Shown here in pieces: positions 21,492-29,567 of a stretch of 64,000 nucleotides of DNA (positions are counted from its first letter, which is position 1; each line of letters starts with the position of its first letter). A model generated the notes under the pieces. The model was not told the origin of the DNA, made no database searches, and worked only from the letters and a program-made list of their open reading frames with translations. The position numbers were made by a program, and so were the translations under genes. The stretch covers positions 1,402,001 to 1,466,000 of the forward strand of contig NZ_JAGINK010000001.1 of assembly GCF_017875955.1 (NCBI RefSeq), in the 5' to 3' direction. This DNA comes from Pseudomonas sp. BP8. GTDB taxonomy: Bacteria > Pseudomonadota > Gammaproteobacteria > Pseudomonadales > Pseudomonadaceae.

Positions 21492-22195
21492 GCGTCAATC
21501 TCCTGTTGCTCTTCGCGGATGGCCCGGGCCAAGGCGTCTTCTTCGCTCTCGTCGCCGTCGAACGGGGTCAGGTCGAGCGGGTCGGCGGTGTTGTCGAGTT
21601 GTTCGGCGCTGTCGTCTTCGAGCAATACCGGCGTGGGCAGCGGCAGGTCGCTGTGCAGGGTGGCGGCCAGGTCGCGGTCCTGCTGCACCGACAGGCACAC
21701 ATCGAGGAAGCGGTGCATCGGTGGCAGGAAGCGGTAGATGCCGCCTTCTTCATGGGCGAAGCCCAGCTGGGTCATGCGCCGCAGGATCTTTTCTTCCAGC
21801 TCTTCGACGGTCTGCACCTCGGCCTGAATGAACAGGTCACGGTACTTGTCCAGCAACGACGGCAGTTCGTCGCGGCCGATACTGCCGCCATCGAGCACGG
21901 CAATCGGGTCGCGGCCCTGGTCGGCCAGGTGCTCGACCAGGATGAAGGTGAACAGCGAGAGGCGCTGGGCGGTCTTGTTGACCTGCGCGGCGGCCAACTC
22001 CGGGACGAAGTAGTAGAAGCCGCGGGTATCACACACCAGTTCGAAGCCGAGCGCCTTGAACAGGGTGCGGTACTGATCCTGGAAGTTCGACAGTTGGGCG
22101 TACAGCTCCGGGTCGCGGCGGCTGACGTGGAAGCCCTTGAACAGCTCGCGGAAGATCGGTGCCAGCTGGGACAGTTCGGAAAGATCAAGATGCAT
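21488..22195 (-). CDS. mksE: Condensin subunit MksE
   Basis: 235-residue winged-helix accessory (kite-like) subunit that bridges the MksF kleisin and MksB. It starts MHLDLSELSQLAPIFRELFK; the conserved core includes LGFELVCDTRGFYYFVPEL and a second winged helix around residues 130-165; the tail is very acidic. It overlaps mksF by 11 bases upstream and mksB by 4 downstream, which indicates translational coupling and stoichiometric expression. Confidence 0.9.
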   Translation of the reverse strand: MHLDLSELSQLAPIFRELFKGFHVSRRDPELYAQLSNFQDQYRTLFKALGFELVCDTRGFYYFVPELAAAQVNKTAQRLSLFTFILVEHLADQGRDPIAVLDGGSIGRDELPSLLDKYRDLFIQAEVQTVEELEEKILRRMTQLGFAHEEGGIYRFLPPMHRFLDVCLSVQQDRDLAATLHSDLPLPTPVLLEDDSAEQLDNTADPLDLTPFDGDESEEDALARAIREEQQEIDA

Positions 22196-23453
22196 TGGCT
22201 GGGCTCGCGGTGGTGTCTGGCGATGGGGCGGTCAGGGCGAAGGAGCGCAGGCTTACCCGGTGTTCGAGCGTGCAGTAGTCGCGGCGCTCGAGGCGTTCGC
22301 GGGCAAAGCGCTTTTCCCGTGACAGGCGTGAGAACCAGTACAGCAGTTCGTCGGTGGCGCCTTCGGGCTCCTGCTCGAGCAGCCAGACCATGAGGTCGGG
22401 CAGGGGCAGGGCGGCCTGGCAGCGCTGCAGCATTTCCTTGACCGTGCGCGGCGCGGCCGGGGTCGGGCCCTTGTCGGTCCTGTGCGCCTTGGGGAAGCGC
22501 GCCGGCTTCGGCTCGAAGCGGGCCAGCGCGTAGACATAGGCCTCGACCTGGCTGGCGCTGCCGAGGAAGGTGCTCTGCGGCCGGGTGAACAGCGGCATGG
22601 CCGCGTGCGGCACGGCGTCGATGCCCTTGCGCCGGATCACCGACAGGGCCAGCGCGGCGCCACGGGTCACAGCATTGTGCCGGCGCGCTTCTTCGCGCAG
22701 CGGCAACAGCAGTTCGCGGGCATGACGCAAGGTCAACTGGGCGCTGGTCTGCATCTCGAGGATGCGCGCGTGGGTACGCAGCAGCATGTCGTCGTCGACC
22801 AGGTGGCCGAGCCGGGCCTGCTCGCCGAGCAGGCGCAGCAGCACCGTCTCGACCTTGCGTACGCCCTGCTCGAAGGCGCCATCGGCGTTGACCAGCTGGA
22901 TCATCGGCTCGACGTACTCGTCCCAGGTCGCCAGAACCTCGGCATAGCGCTGGCGCAGCGGGATCTGGCGGTTGCTGGTCTTGGCCCGTTCGGCCACCGC
23001 AACCAGTGCCTGTTCGTCGTTGTCGAGCTTCTTCAGCACGTCGCGTACGCGCATGTCGAGCAAGCGCAGTTGGCGTGCCAGGTCGTCGCTGTCGCGGTTG
23101 TCGAAGGCGTCCTGGATATGCCCGGCCAAACGCTCCAGGTGGCGCAGGTAGGCCTCGATCTCCAGGCACAAGCCCAGTCGGTGCTCGCGGCGCAGGTAGG
23201 CCAGGAAATCGTGGATCTGGGCGTTGAGCTCGAAGCGGTTCGGGCTCTTGGCGACCGGCACCAGGATATCCAGGCGAATCCACACATCAAGCAGCTGGGT
23301 GATGTCCTGCGGGGTGCTTTCCACCTGTTGGCGGCCCAGTTGCTGGCGCAGTTCGATCAGGCTCAGGGTGCCCTGGTCGAAGCGCTCGCACAGCGGCTCA
23401 ATCAATGCCCAGTGTTCGGCGAGGGCGCGCAGGACGCGCTTGGGTTCGATCAT
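22185..23453 (-). CDS. mksF: Condensin subunit MksF (kleisin)
   Basis: Kleisin-type subunit closing the MksB ring, about 422 residues. MIEPKRVLRALAEHWALIEP is the family-like N terminus at 23453; a further ATG at 23501 extends the frame by 16 residues, and neither has a good ribosome-binding site. It is mostly helical, with the winged-helix N-terminal part (LRQQLGRQQVESTPQDITQL) and a C-terminal LEHRVSLRSFAL. It is the first gene of mksFEB and divergent from the holD-like gene. Confidence 0.88.
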   Translation of the reverse strand: MIEPKRVLRALAEHWALIEPLCERFDQGTLSLIELRQQLGRQQVESTPQDITQLLDVWIRLDILVPVAKSPNRFELNAQIHDFLAYLRREHRLGLCLEIEAYLRHLERLAGHIQDAFDNRDSDDLARQLRLLDMRVRDVLKKLDNDEQALVAVAERAKTSNRQIPLRQRYAEVLATWDEYVEPMIQLVNADGAFEQGVRKVETVLLRLLGEQARLGHLVDDDMLLRTHARILEMQTSAQLTLRHARELLLPLREEARRHNAVTRGAALALSVIRRKGIDAVPHAAMPLFTRPQSTFLGSASQVEAYVYALARFEPKPARFPKAHRTDKGPTPAAPRTVKEMLQRCQAALPLPDLMVWLLEQEPEGATDELLYWFSRLSREKRFARERLERRDYCTLEHRVSLRSFALTAPSPDTTASPANAS

Positions 23454-23580
23454 CGGCGGGTCAACTCGTTGCCAAGTTAAAAGTTGGCGATTGTACTGCA
23501 TCCGGGGGGGAGGATTTCACCCCTTGGTCCGTAATGCGTATGAGTCAAGGTTTTGCGAGCCCGTAAATGCGCCACATATC

Positions 23581-23612
23581 CTGCAGGAGCGGGCTTGCTC
23601 CGCGAAGAGGCC
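23581..23612 (+). repeat. Single REP element upstream of mksF
   Basis: TGCAGGAGCGGGCTTGCTCC followed by GCGAAGAGGCC; only one copy, unusually located between divergent genes. Confidence 0.75.
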
Positions 23613-23705
23613 GCTGCAGGCGACAAATTTCCGCCAGCCAGTAGCGGCGCAAGCGGGCCAAGGGCGGTAGAATGGCCGACTGAATTTTTCCCGGATGACC
23701 GTGCT

Positions 23706-24488
23706 GTGCTGATCGAGTCCCGCCGCCGCGCCTACCTGAGTGCCATGCAAGTGGTGCATTGGTTGCCGCGCGCCGAACTGCCGTTCGCCGCGCCGTCGCG
23801 CCCTGAGCTGCTGCTGCCGCTGGCACCGGTCGATGAGCCCGAGTTCGAGGTCCGTCCTGTTGCACCCGCGTCTGCAGCCGTGACGCCTCAGGCGCGCTCG
23901 GTCGAGCGGCCGAAGATCGAAATCCCGCGTCCTGCCAGCCTCGCCAAGCCAGCCAGCAAGCCGGTCGAGGCTGAAGCGGCGGCGCCCGTCGCCCGCCCCG
24001 CGCCGGTAGCGCCGCCACGCTTCGCCCTGCAGTTGCTGCGCGCAGGCAGTTGCCTGTTGCTGGTCGAACTGGCCACCGGCCAGCCGTTCCAGAGCCGCGA
24101 CCCATCCTACCTGCTGCTCAAGGACATGCTGCGCGCCGCCGGCCTGCCGGATGCCCCGCAGATCATCGGAGAGCCCGTGCGCTGGCCGTTGCTGGTGCGC
24201 GGCAACATGGACCAGGGCCCCGAAGCCGCACGCGATTTCGTTCAGGGCTTTATCCAGGCACGCCTTGAAGAAAGCCCCTGTACCTGCCTGTGGCTGATCG
24301 GCCTGCCCGCCCTGCGCTTCGCCGGTGAGGCCCAGGCAGACGCCTATTACCAAGAACTGAAGGTCGAGGGCCTGGGCGACGCCTGGGCCTTGCCTGGCCT
24401 TGAACTGTTGATGGACGAGCCGCAGCGCAAAGCGGACGTCTGGCAAGCGATGCGCCGGCTGATGGCGCGCTGGAAGAGCGATGAATGA
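23706..24488 (+). CDS. holD: Probable DNA polymerase III psi subunit (HolD-like) with long linker
   Basis: Probable psi subunit of the clamp-loader complex. Three things support this. It overlaps rimI by 4 bases, as E. coli holD does. The N terminus ESRRRAYLSAMQVVHWLPR lines up with the chi-binding peptide of E. coli psi (SRRDWQLQQLGITQWSLRR). The C-terminal domain (about 105-260) shows a similar order of motifs, including SYLLLKDMLRAAGL and DVWQAMRRLMARW. Between them lies an Ala/Pro-rich linker of about 75 residues absent from E. coli psi. GTG 23706 is the most plausible start because upstream sequence is REP-derived. Automatic pipelines may call it a TonB-like protein because of the linker. 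Confidence 0.6.
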   Translation: MLIESRRRAYLSAMQVVHWLPRAELPFAAPSRPELLLPLAPVDEPEFEVRPVAPASAAVTPQARSVERPKIEIPRPASLAKPASKPVEAEAAAPVARPAPVAPPRFALQLLRAGSCLLLVELATGQPFQSRDPSYLLLKDMLRAAGLPDAPQIIGEPVRWPLLVRGNMDQGPEAARDFVQGFIQARLEESPCTCLWLIGLPALRFAGEAQADAYYQELKVEGLGDAWALPGLELLMDEPQRKADVWQAMRRLMARWKSDE

Positions 24489-24940
24489 GTGATTCGATCA
24501 GTTTCCGCCCGATGAACGAGGCGGATCTGGATGCCGTGCTTAAGATCGAATATGCCGCGTTCAGTCATCCGTGGACCCGCGGGATCTTCCAGGATGCGCT
24601 CAAGTCCTATGAAGTCTGGTTGATGTTCGACGGCCACCAGCAGGTCGGCCATGGCGTGATCAACGTGATCATCGACGAGGCGCACCTGCTCAATATCACC
24701 GTCAAGCCAGAGAACCAGGGCCGTGGCCTCGGCCTGCGCCTGCTCGAGCAACTCATGGCGCGCGCCTACCAGCTCAACGGGCGCGAGTGTTTTCTGGAGG
24801 TCCGTGCCAGCAACCAGTCGGCCTACCGCTTGTACGAACGCTACGGATTCAACGAAGTCGGCCGGCGCCGCGACTATTACCCCATGGCCGGTGGGCGCGA
24901 AGACGCCCTGGTGATGGCCTGTACTCTGTTCGAGGAGTGA
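24485..24940 (+). CDS. rimI: Ribosomal protein S18-alanine N-acetyltransferase
   Basis: GNAT-family enzyme that acetylates the N-terminal Ala of S18. 151 residues with acetyl-CoA motif QGRGLGLRLLEQL, preceded by HLLNITVKPE, and the C-terminal NQSAYRLYERYGFNEVGRRR typical of RimI. The start codon overlaps the stop of the holD-like gene (ATGA), so the two are translationally coupled. Confidence 0.93.
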   Translation: MSDSISFRPMNEADLDAVLKIEYAAFSHPWTRGIFQDALKSYEVWLMFDGHQQVGHGVINVIIDEAHLLNITVKPENQGRGLGLRLLEQLMARAYQLNGRECFLEVRASNQSAYRLYERYGFNEVGRRRDYYPMAGGREDALVMACTLFEE

Positions 24941-24991
24941 CCCCGGCGGGGCAGGTCCAGTCACACAGGCATAACCTGATGAGGCAAGACC

Positions 24992-25630
24992 ATGCATGAC
25001 CTGCAGGAACTGATCGACAACAACGAGCGCTGGGCCGATGCCATCACCCAGCGCGACCCTGATTTCTTCGCCAAGCTGGCCCGCCAGCAAACGCCGGAGT
25101 TTCTCTGGATCGGCTGCTCCGATGCCCGCGTGCCGGCCAACGAGATCGTCGGCATGTTGCCGGGCGACCTGTTCGTCCATCGCAATGTCGCCAACGTGGT
25201 GCTGCACACCGACCTCAACTGCCTGTCGGTGATCCAGTACGCGGTCGAAGTGCTCAAGGTCAAACACATCCTCGTCACCGGCCACTATGGCTGTGGCGGC
25301 GTGCGCGCGGCCATGCAGGACCGCCAGCTCGGCCTGATCGACGGCTGGCTGCGTTCGATTCGCGACCTCTATTACGAGAAGCGTGGCGAACTGGCCAAGC
25401 TCGACAGCGAAGAAGCGCGGGTCGACCGTCTGTGCGAGCTGAACGTGATCCAGCAGGTCGCCAACGTCGCCCACACCAGCATCGTCCAGAACGCCTGGCA
25501 TCGCGGCCAGGAGCTGTCGGTCCATGGTTGCATCTATGGCATCAAGGACGGCCGCTGGAAGAGCCTGGACACCACCATCAGCGGCTTTGCCCAACTGCCG
25601 CCGCAGTATCGCCTGCGGGCTTTGGAGTAA
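24992..25630 (+). CDS. can: Beta-class carbonic anhydrase
   Basis: Interconverts CO2 and bicarbonate in the cytosol. Zinc ligands and neighbours are Cys42, Asp44, Arg46 (CSDAR), His98 and Cys101 (HYGCGG), at the same residue numbers as E. coli Can. Length 212. ATG 24992 lies 51 bases after rimI, with a weak GGCAAGACC ahead of it; it may be in the same transcript. The C-terminal YGIKDGRWKSLDTTISG is typical of proteobacterial homologues. Confidence 0.95.
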   Translation: MHDLQELIDNNERWADAITQRDPDFFAKLARQQTPEFLWIGCSDARVPANEIVGMLPGDLFVHRNVANVVLHTDLNCLSVIQYAVEVLKVKHILVTGHYGCGGVRAAMQDRQLGLIDGWLRSIRDLYYEKRGELAKLDSEEARVDRLCELNVIQQVANVAHTSIVQNAWHRGQELSVHGCIYGIKDGRWKSLDTTISGFAQLPPQYRLRALE

Positions 25631-25688
25631 TCACGCAGTCGCAGCACTGCCTATAAGTGCTGCGTGAATGCGCGTTCATCGAAGGCTG

Positions 25689-26387
25689 CTACCAATAGCC
25701 GGGTTGAATTGCCGGCCGCTTGCGGGTTGGCACCCTGTCAGGCAACTGGTGGGTAGCAAGTTCCTCGGTCGTCACCACATGACGCATCCAGTGCGCGTAG
25801 TTTTTGAGGGATCCCGGAGGGGTTCGCTTCATGCCTTCCCGATGAGGCAGGACTACGCCTAGCCTCAACTCTGGAAAGTCTTCGCGCAGTGCCTTCAGGG
25901 CAGGCGTCATGTCGGTATCGGCAGAAACCAAGACAATCTGCTGAATGCGTGCATCTGCCTGGAGACTGGCCTGACGGGCAGCGAGCCGATACATACTGAT
26001 CGCAATGTGGACATCCGTTTCCTTCTCTTCAAGCTTCCATATCGCGACCTGATCTCGCCTGCAGGGTGGGGTCTGCTTGATGATAAAGCGGGGGGCGCAG
26101 CGAGGTTCGAGCTGGTGGCGGCCATGAAATACAGCCACATCGCGGGCGATCAATGCGCGTAGATAGCTGTCTTGGGCTTCCTTGGACTCCGAACCGCGGC
26201 TTGCGAGGGCCGGCTTTACGCCTGAGGTGAAGAAGCTGATTGAGCTGACCTGGCTTTGGGGCTGCTCGACGTGCAGGATGTGGGCTAACAAAGCTGGCAG
26301 ATCCAGCCATTTATAGCGCGTGCCAGCGACCAGGCCGTAGAACACGTTGTATCCGTCGATGAAACACGCAGTACGCAATGCTTTCAT
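25689..26387 (-). CDS. NYN-domain (PIN-like) putative nuclease
   Basis: 232-residue protein of the NYN/DUF88 superfamily, which contains metal-dependent ribonucleases. Acidic residues expected for metal binding are Asp11 (FIDGYN), Asp125 (EKETDVHIA), and Asp157 with Asp159 (SADTDM), with Asn14 nearby; all are present, so activity is plausible. A basic C terminus (RKRPAIQPGYW) could bind RNA. It converges on the carbonic anhydrase. A minus-strand terminator lies directly upstream of its start with no gene in front of it, suggesting it was inserted there. Substrate unknown. Confidence 0.85.
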   Translation of the reverse strand: MKALRTACFIDGYNVFYGLVAGTRYKWLDLPALLAHILHVEQPQSQVSSISFFTSGVKPALASRGSESKEAQDSYLRALIARDVAVFHGRHQLEPRCAPRFIIKQTPPCRRDQVAIWKLEEKETDVHIAISMYRLAARQASLQADARIQQIVLVSADTDMTPALKALREDFPELRLGVVLPHREGMKRTPPGSLKNYAHWMRHVVTTEELATHQLPDRVPTRKRPAIQPGYW

Positions 26388-26399
26388 TCCTTGAAAACG

Positions 26400-26424
26400 A
26401 AAAAACCGGCGCTAGGCCGGTTTC
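26400..26424 (-). terminator. Minus-strand terminator upstream of the NYN gene
   Basis: AAACCGGC/GCCGGTTT hairpin (26403-26410 with 26416-26423). On the minus strand it is followed by a run of T. No gene that would need it is visible on the minus strand between 26,425 and 26,683. Confidence 0.7.
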
Positions 26425-26683
26425 TTCACCCCAACAGCCGATGAACTGAATCATCGCGTACGGGGCTGAGTAGTGGGACTGATTATGCCACCGTGGACGA
26501 TGCAGTCAACGTGCTTTACGTATCAGGGGCATTGGCACTTGACAATGATGGCTCAGATTTACGCACGACGATGCTCATTCTGCGGGGATAGAGTGTTGCT
26601 GCGTATTAGCCAGGGTTTGCCTGTTTTACTGCCTTGCAGTGCTGCGCTGACAAACGGGCTTTGATTTGATCGCGAGGTAGGGG

Positions 26684-27268
26684 ATGAAACACGCAAGGAA
26701 AGTGGCATTGGCAGTAGGCCTGCTTGTTGCGGGCGGGGCGCAGGCCGATGAGCGTGACCTGTGGATGTTCGCCCAGTGGGCCGGTGATCATCAGACCCGG
26801 CCCTTTCGCGAAATGCTGGTGGATGCGCGCCTGTATGGCGTCGTGCCGATCCATCAACTGCTGCGCTCTGCCTCCGACTGGCGGCTATGCCACGCCGCAC
26901 CTTTTGCCGTACCACCGGCCAGCCAGTGGCCCAGCGTGCGCTCGACCCTGGCACTGATCCAGCGCCTTGATGAACAAGGAATCCTGCGTCAGTTCGAAGT
27001 GGTGTCGGCCTATCGCGAGCCGCGCCTGAATGCTTGTGCGGGTGGCGCTCGGGATAGCGCTCATACCCGCGCCTTTGCCGTCGACCTGTTGTTGCCCGCC
27101 TGGGCCGATCCCAATCCGCTGTGCCATTTCTGGCAGCAGCATGGCCAGGCCTGGAACATGGGCCTTGGGCGCTACCCGTCCGGACGCATCCACCTCGACA
27201 CCGCGGGTTATCGCACCTGGGGTGGTGACGGCAGTGCCGGTTCATCGTTCTGTATCAAGCCCAGCTGA
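26684..27268 (+). CDS. Exported M15-like (D-Ala-D-Ala carboxypeptidase-type) protein
   Basis: 194-residue periplasmic protein. Signal peptide MKHARKVALAVGLLVAGGAQ is cleaved near AQA-DE. The C-terminal half carries the metallopeptidase M15 pattern: SAYR near residue 108, the zinc motif SAHTRAFAVD with His127 and Asp134, and GRIHLD with His170. It probably cleaves peptidoglycan cross-links or stem peptides, though many such proteins lack an assigned substrate. ATG 26684 follows GAGGTAGGGG. The 3' end overlaps the convergent LysR gene by 61 bases. Confidence 0.8.
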   Translation: MKHARKVALAVGLLVAGGAQADERDLWMFAQWAGDHQTRPFREMLVDARLYGVVPIHQLLRSASDWRLCHAAPFAVPPASQWPSVRSTLALIQRLDEQGILRQFEVVSAYREPRLNACAGGARDSAHTRAFAVDLLLPAWADPNPLCHFWQQHGQAWNMGLGRYPSGRIHLDTAGYRTWGGDGSAGSSFCIKPS

Positions 27269-28125
27269 GCCAGGCATTGCTGGCCTTCACGGCTCACCCA
27301 TTCGGCGAAGCGTTGGCAAGGGCTGCCGTCATCCAGCGGCCATGGACTGAGCAGGTGATAGGCAGAGCCATCCCGAAGAAAGCCGAAAGGCGCCTGTAAC
27401 TGGCCGCTGGCCAGTTCGTCGCGGACCATCAGCGCTGAGGCGATGGCCAGGCCAAGACCTGCGCTGGCGGCCTGGATCGACAGGTAGAAATGCTCGTACT
27501 CGCTGCGCGTCGCTTGCGGGGTGGCTCTACCGCTCAAGCGCAGCCAGCTGGGCCAGGCCTCGAGGCGGGTGCGGCTGTGCAGCAGGCGTTGGCCATCCAG
27601 CGCGCGCTCAAGGCCCAGGCGACAGACTGGCCCGACCCATTCGTCGCAGATCTTGCGGCTGTGCAGGTGCCGGCCCCACTGGAAGTCGTCTCGGCGTAGC
27701 GCCAGGTCGATCCCGCCGCGGGCAAAGTCCACTGGCCCGCCAGCGGCCACCAGATGCAGCTGGATGTCCGGGTGAGCAGTGTGGAAGCCCGGCAAGCGTG
27801 GGATCAGCCAGCGCATGGCGATGGTTGGCTCACAGGACAGCACCAGCACCTTGTCTGGCTGTTGCTGCTGCAGGCGCTGTAGGGTGCTTTCAAGCTGATC
27901 GAACAGCGCTTGGGTTGTGCCATGCAGTTCGCGGCCTGCCGCCGTGAGAAAGATGGCCCGGTTACGCCGTTCGAACAGCTCGATCCCCAGGTGCTCTTCG
28001 AGCAAGCGAACCTGGCGGCTGACGGCGCCGTGGGTGACGTGCAGGCGCTCGGCGGCGCGCACGAAACTCTCGGTATCGGCGGCGATGTCGAAGTAGCGCA
28101 AGGCATTGAGCGGGGGCAGTTTCAT
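27208..28125 (-). CDS. LysR-family transcriptional regulator (GcvA-like)
   Basis: 305-residue LysR regulator. The N-terminal winged HTH reads LPPLNALRYFDIAADTESFV, AAERLHVTHGAVSRQVRLLE, and the effector domain starts near residue 90 (VLVLSCEPTIAMRWLIPRL, typical of the GcvA-like branch). It is divergent from the LysE-family exporter (28364), and such pairs often mean that the regulator controls the exporter (inference). Its last 20 codons overlap the M15-like gene on the opposite strand. Confidence 0.9.
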   Translation of the reverse strand: MKLPPLNALRYFDIAADTESFVRAAERLHVTHGAVSRQVRLLEEHLGIELFERRNRAIFLTAAGRELHGTTQALFDQLESTLQRLQQQQPDKVLVLSCEPTIAMRWLIPRLPGFHTAHPDIQLHLVAAGGPVDFARGGIDLALRRDDFQWGRHLHSRKICDEWVGPVCRLGLERALDGQRLLHSRTRLEAWPSWLRLSGRATPQATRSEYEHFYLSIQAASAGLGLAIASALMVRDELASGQLQAPFGFLRDGSAYHLLSPWPLDDGSPCQRFAEWVSREGQQCLAQLGLIQNDEPALPSPPQVR

Positions 28126-28147
28126 CGGGTTCTCGCTTGTATGCGCC

Positions 28148-28236
28148 GGCCTCTTCGCGGGTACAGGATTGGGGGATGTCCAGATTCAATGATCGACACG
28201 CCCCCTGTAGGAGCGGGCTTGCCCCGCGAAGAGGCC
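28148..28236. repeat. REP pair with a truncated left copy
   Basis: The right copy CTGTAGGAGCGGGCTTGCCC is intact. The left copy reads GGCCTCTTCGCGGGTACAGG, lacking about 13 bases of the REP core compared with other copies in the window. Confidence 0.75.
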
Positions 28237-28363
28237 GCCACAGGCAAAACCAATTTGTGAGAAAAACTAGCGTATTCATCACACTATAAATCGATTTTGC
28301 CCTGTGGATAAGCCATCGATAATCAGCGCTCTGTGCATTTTCATCGCCTATCGAGAAGCTTCC

Positions 28364-28981
28364 ATGAATGAATTGATCGCCGTCGCCCTGTTCACCCTGC
28401 TAGCCGTGATCAGCCCTGGGGCGGACTTCGCCATGGTTACCCGGAGCAGTTATGCACAGGGGCGCAAGGCCGGTCTGGCAGCAGCGATCGGCATCGCCCT
28501 CGGTGTGCAGGTGCATGTGCTGTACACCGTGCTCGGCATTGCCGTGATCATCAGTCAGAGCCCGTCGTTGTTTCTGGCGATGAAAGTCCTCGGCGCCGGT
28601 TACCTGATCTACCTGGGCTACAAGTCGCTGACCAATATCACGCCGATCCGCCTCGACGACGGCGGCGAATTACCACGTAGCGGCCTGCTGGCAGCGCTGC
28701 GCACAGGGTTTCTGACCAATGCACTGAACCCCAAGACCATGCTCTTCGTGATCAGCGCCTATACCCAGGTAGTCGAGGCGCATAGCCCGCTGGCACTGGA
28801 CTTCGCCTACGGCGCGTTCATGTCGTTCGCCCATTGGCTCTGGTTCAGTCTGGTCGCGGTATTTTTCTCCAGCGTTGCGCTGCGCCAGGCGATGATCGAG
28901 CGGCAACTGATGGTCGATCGTCTGATTGGCGTCGCGTTGATCGGGCTGGGTCTGGCCGTGATGGTCTCGGGCGTGCGCTGA
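28364..28981 (+). CDS. LysE/RhtB-family amino-acid exporter
   Basis: 205-residue inner-membrane exporter with about six hydrophobic segments. The N terminus MNELIAVALFTLLAVISPGA and the SPGADFAMVTRSS motif are hallmarks of the RhtB/LysE superfamily; GAGYLIYLGYKSL is the second conserved segment. ATG 28364 is chosen because the upstream extension to 28304 has no family sequence. It is divergent from the LysR gene. The substrate cannot be told from sequence. Confidence 0.9.
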   Translation: MNELIAVALFTLLAVISPGADFAMVTRSSYAQGRKAGLAAAIGIALGVQVHVLYTVLGIAVIISQSPSLFLAMKVLGAGYLIYLGYKSLTNITPIRLDDGGELPRSGLLAALRTGFLTNALNPKTMLFVISAYTQVVEAHSPLALDFAYGAFMSFAHWLWFSLVAVFFSSVALRQAMIERQLMVDRLIGVALIGLGLAVMVSGVR

Positions 28982-29044
28982 GCGGAAAGGGGGTCGCGGC
29001 AGCAAGCCTGGGCCAAGGGATTGTGCTATGGCCCAACGCCATGC

Positions 29045-29065
29045 TAATGATAGGTATTACTATTT
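29045..29065 (+). promoter_or_regulatory. Fur-box-like site upstream of the first ECF sigma gene
   Basis: GCTAATGATAGGTATTACT matches the 19-base Fur consensus at 13 positions by hand alignment. It ends about 17 bases before the GTG start I prefer for the sigma gene. Confidence 0.65.
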
Positions 29066-29081
29066 ACGCCTGGCTTGCTCC

Positions 29082-29567
29082 GTGTCCGATCCCGCTGCTG
29101 ATCTCTACCACGCCAATCACCGTTGGCTTTGCGCCTGGCTGCATCGACGGCTGAACTGCCCGCATGATGCGGCCGACCTGGCCCAGGACACCTTCGTGCG
29201 CGCCCTGCATGCGCCGCAACTGGCCAGCCTCGACCAGCCCAAGGCCTTTCTGGCAACCATCGCCCGCCGTCTGCTGAGCAACCTGTATCGACGCCGGGCG
29301 CTGGAGCAGGTGTACCTGGAAGAGCTGGCGCACTTGCCTGAGCAGTGTCACCCCTCGCCCGAAGAGCTGGCGCTGGTGCGCGAAGCGCTGGCCGAAATCG
29401 ACCGCCTGCTCGATGGCCTGCCGGCCCGGGCCCGCCATGCGTTCATCCTGCATCGCCTCGAAGGCCTGAGCCAGCCGGACATCGCCGAACAGTTGGGGGT
29501 GTCCTTGGCGACGGTCGAACGAGACTTGCGCCGGGCCTTCCTGCATTGCTTGAGCGTCTCGCCATGA
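29082..29567 (+). CDS. ECF sigma factor, iron-starvation (FecI) type, locus 1
   Basis: 161-residue sigma factor that would direct transcription of the downstream receptor when released by FecR. The region-2 motif DAADLAQDTFVRAL and region-4 helix-turn-helix LSQPDIAEQLGVSLATVERD are clear. GTG 29082 (MSDPAADLYHANHRWL) is preferred because the longer frame from 29028 would include the Fur box. Its stop overlaps the fecR start (ATGA). The closest class is FecI/FpvI/FiuI. Confidence 0.9.
   Translation: MSDPAADLYHANHRWLCAWLHRRLNCPHDAADLAQDTFVRALHAPQLASLDQPKAFLATIARRLLSNLYRRRALEQVYLEELAHLPEQCHPSPEELALVREALAEIDRLLDGLPARARHAFILHRLEGLSQPDIAEQLGVSLATVERDLRRAFLHCLSVSP

Noticed and set aside
18660..23453. 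Wadjet plasmid-defence system
   Set aside because: MksB, MksE and MksF are present but no JetD/MksG toprim gene adjoins them.
23553..23705. N-terminal extension of the HolD-like frame
   Set aside because: It is translated from the REP element at 23581-23612 and intergenic DNA.
29028..29081. Upstream ATG for the first sigma gene
   Set aside because: It would put the Fur-like box inside the coding region and adds residues not found in the family.
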